Shown one piece after another: positions 59,306-64,000 of a stretch of 64,000 bases of DNA. This stretch comes from Brachionus manjavacas (Eukaryota > Rotifera > Eurotatoria > Ploima > Brachionidae), in NCBI GenBank assembly GCA_019054805.1, contig JAHQIY010000006.1:3286001-3350000 (forward strand). The letters are read 5' to 3'. The translations under genes were made by a program, and so were the position numbers. Below the pieces are notes generated by a model, which was not told where the DNA came from, did no database searches, and worked only from the letters and a program-made list of their open reading frames with translations. The number at the start of each line of letters is the position of its first letter. The first letter of the stretch is position 1.

Positions 59306-59979
59306 TCAAAAATCAAACTTTCTTTCAAAATAAATTGGCAGTTAAAATTATTTTTTTTAAATTTTAATATAAATTTTTGTAAAATATAAAATTTGAAAAA
59401 AAATTTTTATTCTAAAAGAGCAACTCGTTTGATTAGTTAATAATAATATAAATACTTCCGAGTCTTTACTAGCAAAAACAAAAAATTAAAAAAAATAGTC
59501 ATTTATTTTGAAAATGAGTTGATTATTGAAAGAATTTTTAATAATTATTCTAAATCTATTCATTATTAAACAAATTGAGCAAAATGATTAAACAAAAATT
59601 TTCATTAAATATTTGATATATTTTCTATGGTTTTTATTTTCGATTAGTCATGTCCGAGTTTAAGTAATTATAACAAAATGTTACAGGATTTCTGGTGTAT
59701 TAACCTTTTAGAAAAATAAATCTTTTAGCAATTTAAAGTCATCATGAGTTTAAATGTATTGCTTACTTTATTAGTTAATTTGTAAATTTATTAAAATTAT
59801 TATCTATTATAAAGTTAACAATTGAATTCAAATTTTTTGTCTTTAAGGGGTCAAATCAAGTAATTAAAATTCAGTCACTAGAAATCAAAAAAATTGTTCA
59901 TTCAACAAAAATTCCCCAAAAAAAGAGCTATTTATTTCCTAAAGAAGCTATCTAATTATTTTCTATAATTTTAGAATCT
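59306..59979. other. Intergenic downstream of the NCOA5-like gene
   Basis: About 670 bp, AT-rich, ending at the SINE target duplication. Nothing recognisable. Confidence 0.5.
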
Positions 59980-59990
59980 AAATCCATAAT

Positions 59991-60284
59991 GAAAGCCCTA
60001 ATAGCCGAATGGTTGGTGTGTTAGTCATGCCAGCAGAGGATCGAAGGTTCAAAACCCACTGAGGGTGAAAAAATCTTCAAAATATCTCTGCAATAATCGG
60101 CGAATGCTTAAACCCCTTTCATCATTAAAAATAAGGGGACCGGTTTTGACTGTGTAATAATTGCGGTGTAGATGATCAACTAGATGCAGTAACCTCTATG
60201 TCAGATTGGAACCGTTGCTCCAAAAGGTACAAGAAAAGGAGAGCGCCTCCCCATTGTCCACTAGGATAGAAAAAGAACAAATAT
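59991..60284 (+). mobile_element. Full-length tRNA-derived SINE
   Basis: Begins with a tRNA-like head: A box near TAGCCGAATGGTTGGTG and B box GGTTCAAAACCC about 50 nt later, with pairing-like GCCCT/AGGGT ends. A unique body (GGGGACCGGTTTTGAC, TGTCAGATTGGAACC, GCTCCAAAAG) and tail (GAGCGCCTCCCC, CCACTAGGATAG) follow. It is flanked by an 11-bp near-duplicate (AAATCCATAAT at 59980-59990, AAATTCATAAT at 60285-60295), consistent with target-primed insertion. The internal Pol III promoter boxes are the likely transcription signal. An annotation pipeline could mistake the head for a tRNA, but it has no clean acceptor or anticodon arms. Confidence 0.87.
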
Positions 60285-60295
60285 AAATTCATAAT

Positions 60296-62725
60296 ATCAA
60301 ATTAGTCAAAGAGATTCCAAAAAAAATAGATTAAAACTTGACACATTATAGCTTTTATTTAAAAATCTTATTTAAAATGACAATCATAGTTGAGAAAATA
60401 TTATCTAATTATGATTCAAATTTTATCATGCGTGCTTTAATATGCCTCGCTAATAATTTATGATTCGAACACATATTTTATAAACTAAATTAGAATTTAA
60501 AAAAATTTAATGGATTTAAAATATTTTCAAAAAATATTTTAAAACTCAATTGTTTTAATTTTTTTTGTTAATTTAAAAAAGTTATTTTTGGTCAATAACA
60601 GTTTATTCAAAGGATCTAGGTTAATTTCGATTAATAATAACTTGAAATTTACCAAGTTCAAAATTTTAAAATCTAAATTTTGGTTAACTTTAGATTTCAA
60701 TTTTTTTAGAGACAAAAATACCTCGGGGATTTCAAATCCAACTTTTGCTTTATTTCATTTTATTGAAATTAACGATAAATGTAACTTTTCTTTCATTGCT
60801 TAGAGCTTAAATGATAAAAATTTCGATTAATTAATTTAAATTAAAAAAATGTTTTTAATTTTTTATCAATAATTTAAGATTCTTCACGGTTTTGTAATGA
60901 AAATAAATATAAAAGTGAGATTTTCCTTGTATTATACATGAAAAGAAATATAATTATTAAATTCGATGAGAATTTATTAGGTAGGCTGTAGATAGAAATT
61001 TTTTTTTACATCGATATGTATTATTTTAAATTTTATTAAATGATTTTTTTATCATTTATAATTTTTGGGTTTATTGATTTCAGGTAAAACTAAAAATTAA
61101 GATTAATCATTCAAAAAGAATTCAGAATATTTTATTGCATCATTTGCTTTCAAATAGAGAATCAAAAAATCCTAGGTAAAGACATGTAAATTTTAAATAC
61201 CAAAAAATATTGGGAATGTAAATGTTTGCTAACTTATCAACATTGAATTAATTTTTTTAGTTGAGTGAGAAATATTTAAAGGTAGGATTGGACTCAAAGA
61301 CTGTGCATCAAGTGGTCAGAATGGCGAAAAAGGACTAGATTGGAATTAAAATTTTTCAAATACCCACCATCTGTAATTTTCTGCCCTAATTTTTCTTTTT
61401 TTATTCGGATCGTTCAATATTCAAGTTCAATATTCCTTCTTGTATGTTTTAATATTTTTCTTTATTTTTTTTTCTGAAACTTTTAAAATAAGAAAAGAAT
61501 ATTTTCAGACACTTTAAAATTATTTATTATCTACAAACTTATTGTCCAATTTTAATTGATTTAAATTTTAAAAAGTATTTATTTTGTATAATTAGATATT
61601 TTTCTAATTAAAATAACAAATTTAAGTACAATTATAAGGATTTTAATTTATTCATTTTTCACTGGCCAATGTTTCGTGCCTCTAATCATTTTAACTCTAA
61701 TTAGAAGGACCGAGTTTTTAAGTTCGTTTCAATTTAAAGTAATTTTAATTTGTTCAAAGTTTTATAAAAGCCTGGACAAATTATGAGCCTTTCATTTTTT
61801 CTAAATTAAAATCTCAACGAAATCAGCGTTCAAATTTAGATTAAAATTGAAATTGATCTTCTTTTAAATATTTTGCATATATTTCAAATATAGATATTTT
61901 AATTTTTCAAAGGTTTTTTGAGCTCAAAAGCTTTAAAAATTGTAAAAGTTAGCTTATGGGAAATATTCGTTTAATTTGAAGCTTCGAATTTTAATTTTAA
62001 TTTAAAATTAAAGCCTTTTGCTTATTTAAAACAACCTTTATAAAAAGACTCAAATTATGTGATTTAATAGGATTAAAAATAGGAAAATAAAACAAAGTGA
62101 AAGGTTTCGAAAAGCATTTCCGAGAAATAAACAAATGTTCTTTAAAATAAAAATGCATCAATTGGTTTTACAAAAATCGAGGCTTTTATTGCTTTCAAAC
62201 CATGGTATAAAAATTTTTCGTAATAATGATAAATTTTACTTTTAAATTTATCCCATGTTTGTTTTAAAGTTTTTATGTCGTAAATTAAATTTCTTCCATA
62301 ATTAATTGAACAAAAATTTTTCAAACATGAAAACAAAATTTTTAATTTTTAAGAAATTCAGTGTTTTCGTTAGCACCATAGATATTTTCAATTACAAAAA
62401 ATTATTATTTTTTTCAGAGAAAAAATGTAAAATATTTAAAAAATTGACATTAAAATTAGTTGTTACTTTTTTCCAATTCAATAGTTATCTAATTTCGTTC
62501 GATAGTCCAAGTGTAAAAATAGTTACAGTAAACTTGTTAGAAAACTACTTAGTCTATTAAATTTTGGTCAAAAATCATCTCGTCGTAGACAACTTCTAAA
62601 ATGAGTGCAGCACATGACGCATTTAATTTTCTACTTTCTCTTAATTAAATATATTAATGATAAATACAGGTCGTTTGGTCATGTAAAGCAATCATTGTTT
62701 TAAAATTTAGATTTTTTTTCTAAAA
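60296..62725. other. Intergenic, no gene recognised
   Basis: About 2.4 kb of AT-rich sequence. Small frames at 60588-60803 (+), 62142-62336 (-) and 62306-62560 (+) have low-complexity Phe/Lys/Asn products with no family features or splice partners. I see no repeat or RNA gene. Confidence 0.5.
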
Positions 62726-63768
62726 ATGGTTGTTTCATCAAATGAAGCAGTTTACGAGTACCCACTCAAGTTGGTCGAAATAGAAGAGTTTTTGTATAAT
62801 TCAGACGATCTTCTTTGGAGAAATGTCTCCAAAACTAATAAGGGAATTCTTAAAATTAAGAAAAAAGTACAAAACGAGGACCCAAATGTGAATAACATTC
62901 GTCTATCTGATTTTAATGGCGATGACTTTTATACCAATTCGTCAAAGATTCCAAGAAATTTGACAGATACAACTCAGATTACGCTTGTTTTCACTGAATC
63001 TGAATTATACAAACAACACTTTGAAAAAACTCACTTAAAACTAATAAACAACATGATTGTTATGGACAAGTATTTAAATTGATTAAATTCCAAAAAAAAA
63101 AATTTATGTTTATTTTTTTAAGCCAAATTAATTTGTTTACTGAACAAGAGGCGAGAAATTTCTACGAATTATTGTTGATATCAAAAAAGTGGCTTTTCCA
63201 CGGTAGTTTGAAACTTAATGGTACAAACTTTGGCAAGGATAAAAAACGAAAAAGTATTTTAAACAAATTTCCAATTTATAACAGAAATCAGGACTTTAAA
63301 CAGGCACCACAGACAAGTAATTTTTTGAAATTTATTTATTTTTTAAAAAAGCTTAATTTTTTTAGTGGACATTTTACTAATATTGAACATTGGTCATAGC
63401 TATGTACGGGAACAAATCATCAAAGGATTCAAGAAATTAATCAACAGTTTTAAAACTCATAACAAAGCAATTTTTGAAGTACAAATGAAAAAATTGTATC
63501 ACTTTTTTTATTCTATATTTTTAAGATTGATTTTGCAAAATCGCTGAACATTTTTTATACACAAAAGCTAGCTAAATTAAACTTGCCTTTTCAAAATTAT
63601 GAATCTCTCAATTCCAAAATTGTATTCAAAACATGTCCCACTCATATTTCAGCTCTACTGAATCAAAGTCAGCAAAGTTTTTCCAGCCTGTCTTCAATTA
63701 ATAAACAGAACGGACTTAGTGTTTTCGTGAACAAGATAAAAAACGTCATGGCTCAAAAAGTAATTTAA
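62726..63768 (+). CDS. Unrecognised four-exon gene
   Basis: Four short exons, 62726-63069, 63123-63316, 63366-63478 and 63526-63768, are separated by introns of 47-53 nt with GT...AG ends. All phases agree, giving 297 residues. I do not recognise the family. The N-terminal third is mixed and charged (VEIEEFLYNSDDLLWRNV). The middle looks helical with hydrophobic spacing (FTEQEARNFYELLLISKKWL; MDILLILNIGHSYVREQIIKGF). The C-terminus is Ser/Gln-rich. There is no signal peptide, membrane span or obvious catalytic motif. Consistent splicing phase over four exons is the main evidence that it is real. A soluble protein is likely; function is unknown. Confidence 0.72.
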
Positions 63769-64000
63769 CTTTTTAAATGATACTCTATTTAGAGATTTAA
63801 TAGGAAATTGTTTGGCAAATACCCATTATCAAATATTTAGGTCAAAATTCAAAGATTTGGTCAAATTTTTAATGCTTGGATAATTCTTTAAACACAAATC
63901 TGATAAAATAATTTAACAAAAAGGTTAACAATATTTCCAACCCTGGCTCGACAACTCATGCTCAGTTTTCACTAGAAATTTTGCCCCATCTACTTTGTTT
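63769..64000. other. Window end, no feature
   Basis: 3' flank of the preceding gene; nothing recognisable before the window ends. Confidence 0.5.

Noticed and set aside
60001..60072. Candidate tRNA gene
   Set aside because: It has A- and B-box-like segments but no clean cloverleaf, and continues into a body shared with other copies, so it is the head of a SINE.

Overview
The window is an AT-rich, gene-sparse stretch of an invertebrate animal nuclear genome. Evidence: intron-containing genes with GT...AG junctions and many very short introns (about 43-65 nt), and clear animal families (TERT, Aurora kinase, MAN1/LEMD3, SPEF1, NCOA5, sepiapterin reductase, a TGN38/46-type protein, kelch-like BTB protein). 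Composition and intron size would suit a small-genome animal such as a monogonont rotifer, but the species is inference. Most genes were rebuilt by hand by joining open frames across splice sites; each join reported with coordinates keeps reading phase.

Layout. 1-2.95 kb: no gene seen. 2.95-7.1 kb: two tandem minus-strand gamma-butyrobetaine dioxygenase-like genes. 7.1-10.0 kb: gene desert. 10.0-11.5 kb (-): TGN38/46-like membrane protein with a 48-bp minisatellite in its luminal exon. 12.6-17.1 kb (+): a compact run of DBR1, sepiapterin reductase and an unrecognised single-pass membrane protein with a fresh 96-bp internal duplication. 19.0-23.2 kb (-): kelch-like gene. 25.7 kb (+): dispanin/CD225 protein. 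26.8-28.2 kb (-): tyrosyl-tRNA synthetase with an AIMP1-like coiled-coil leader and no EMAPII tail. 30.8-35.4 kb (-): MAN1/LEMD3, whose intron holds a SINE and a ~640-bp hairpin element. 35.8-37.2 kb: an intact 1.4-kb TIR transposon with perfect 56-bp inverted repeats, an 8-bp target duplication and a zinc-knuckle (gag-like) ORF. 38.7-42.0 kb (+): intronless TERT. 42.4 kb (-): small secreted cysteine protein. 43.8-45.1 kb (-): Aurora kinase. 45.8-48.5 kb: convergent SNX22/24-like and SPEF1 genes. 48.7-54.2 kb: a ~2.76-kb tandem duplication carrying a decayed antisense LINE. 54.2-56.2 kb: an inverted repeat, a Tc1/mariner MITE and a broken LINE with a TAA tail. 56.6-59.3 kb (+): NCOA5-like gene with a hairpin MITE in its intron. 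60.0 kb: full-length tRNA-derived SINE. 62.7-63.8 kb (+): unrecognised four-exon gene.

The genes are mostly unrelated housekeeping or cell-biology genes and form no pathway or operon. The least explained item is the 35.8-37.2 kb element. The next most interesting are the TyrRS leader fusion and the TGN38-like gene, which can only be recognised after its three exons are joined.
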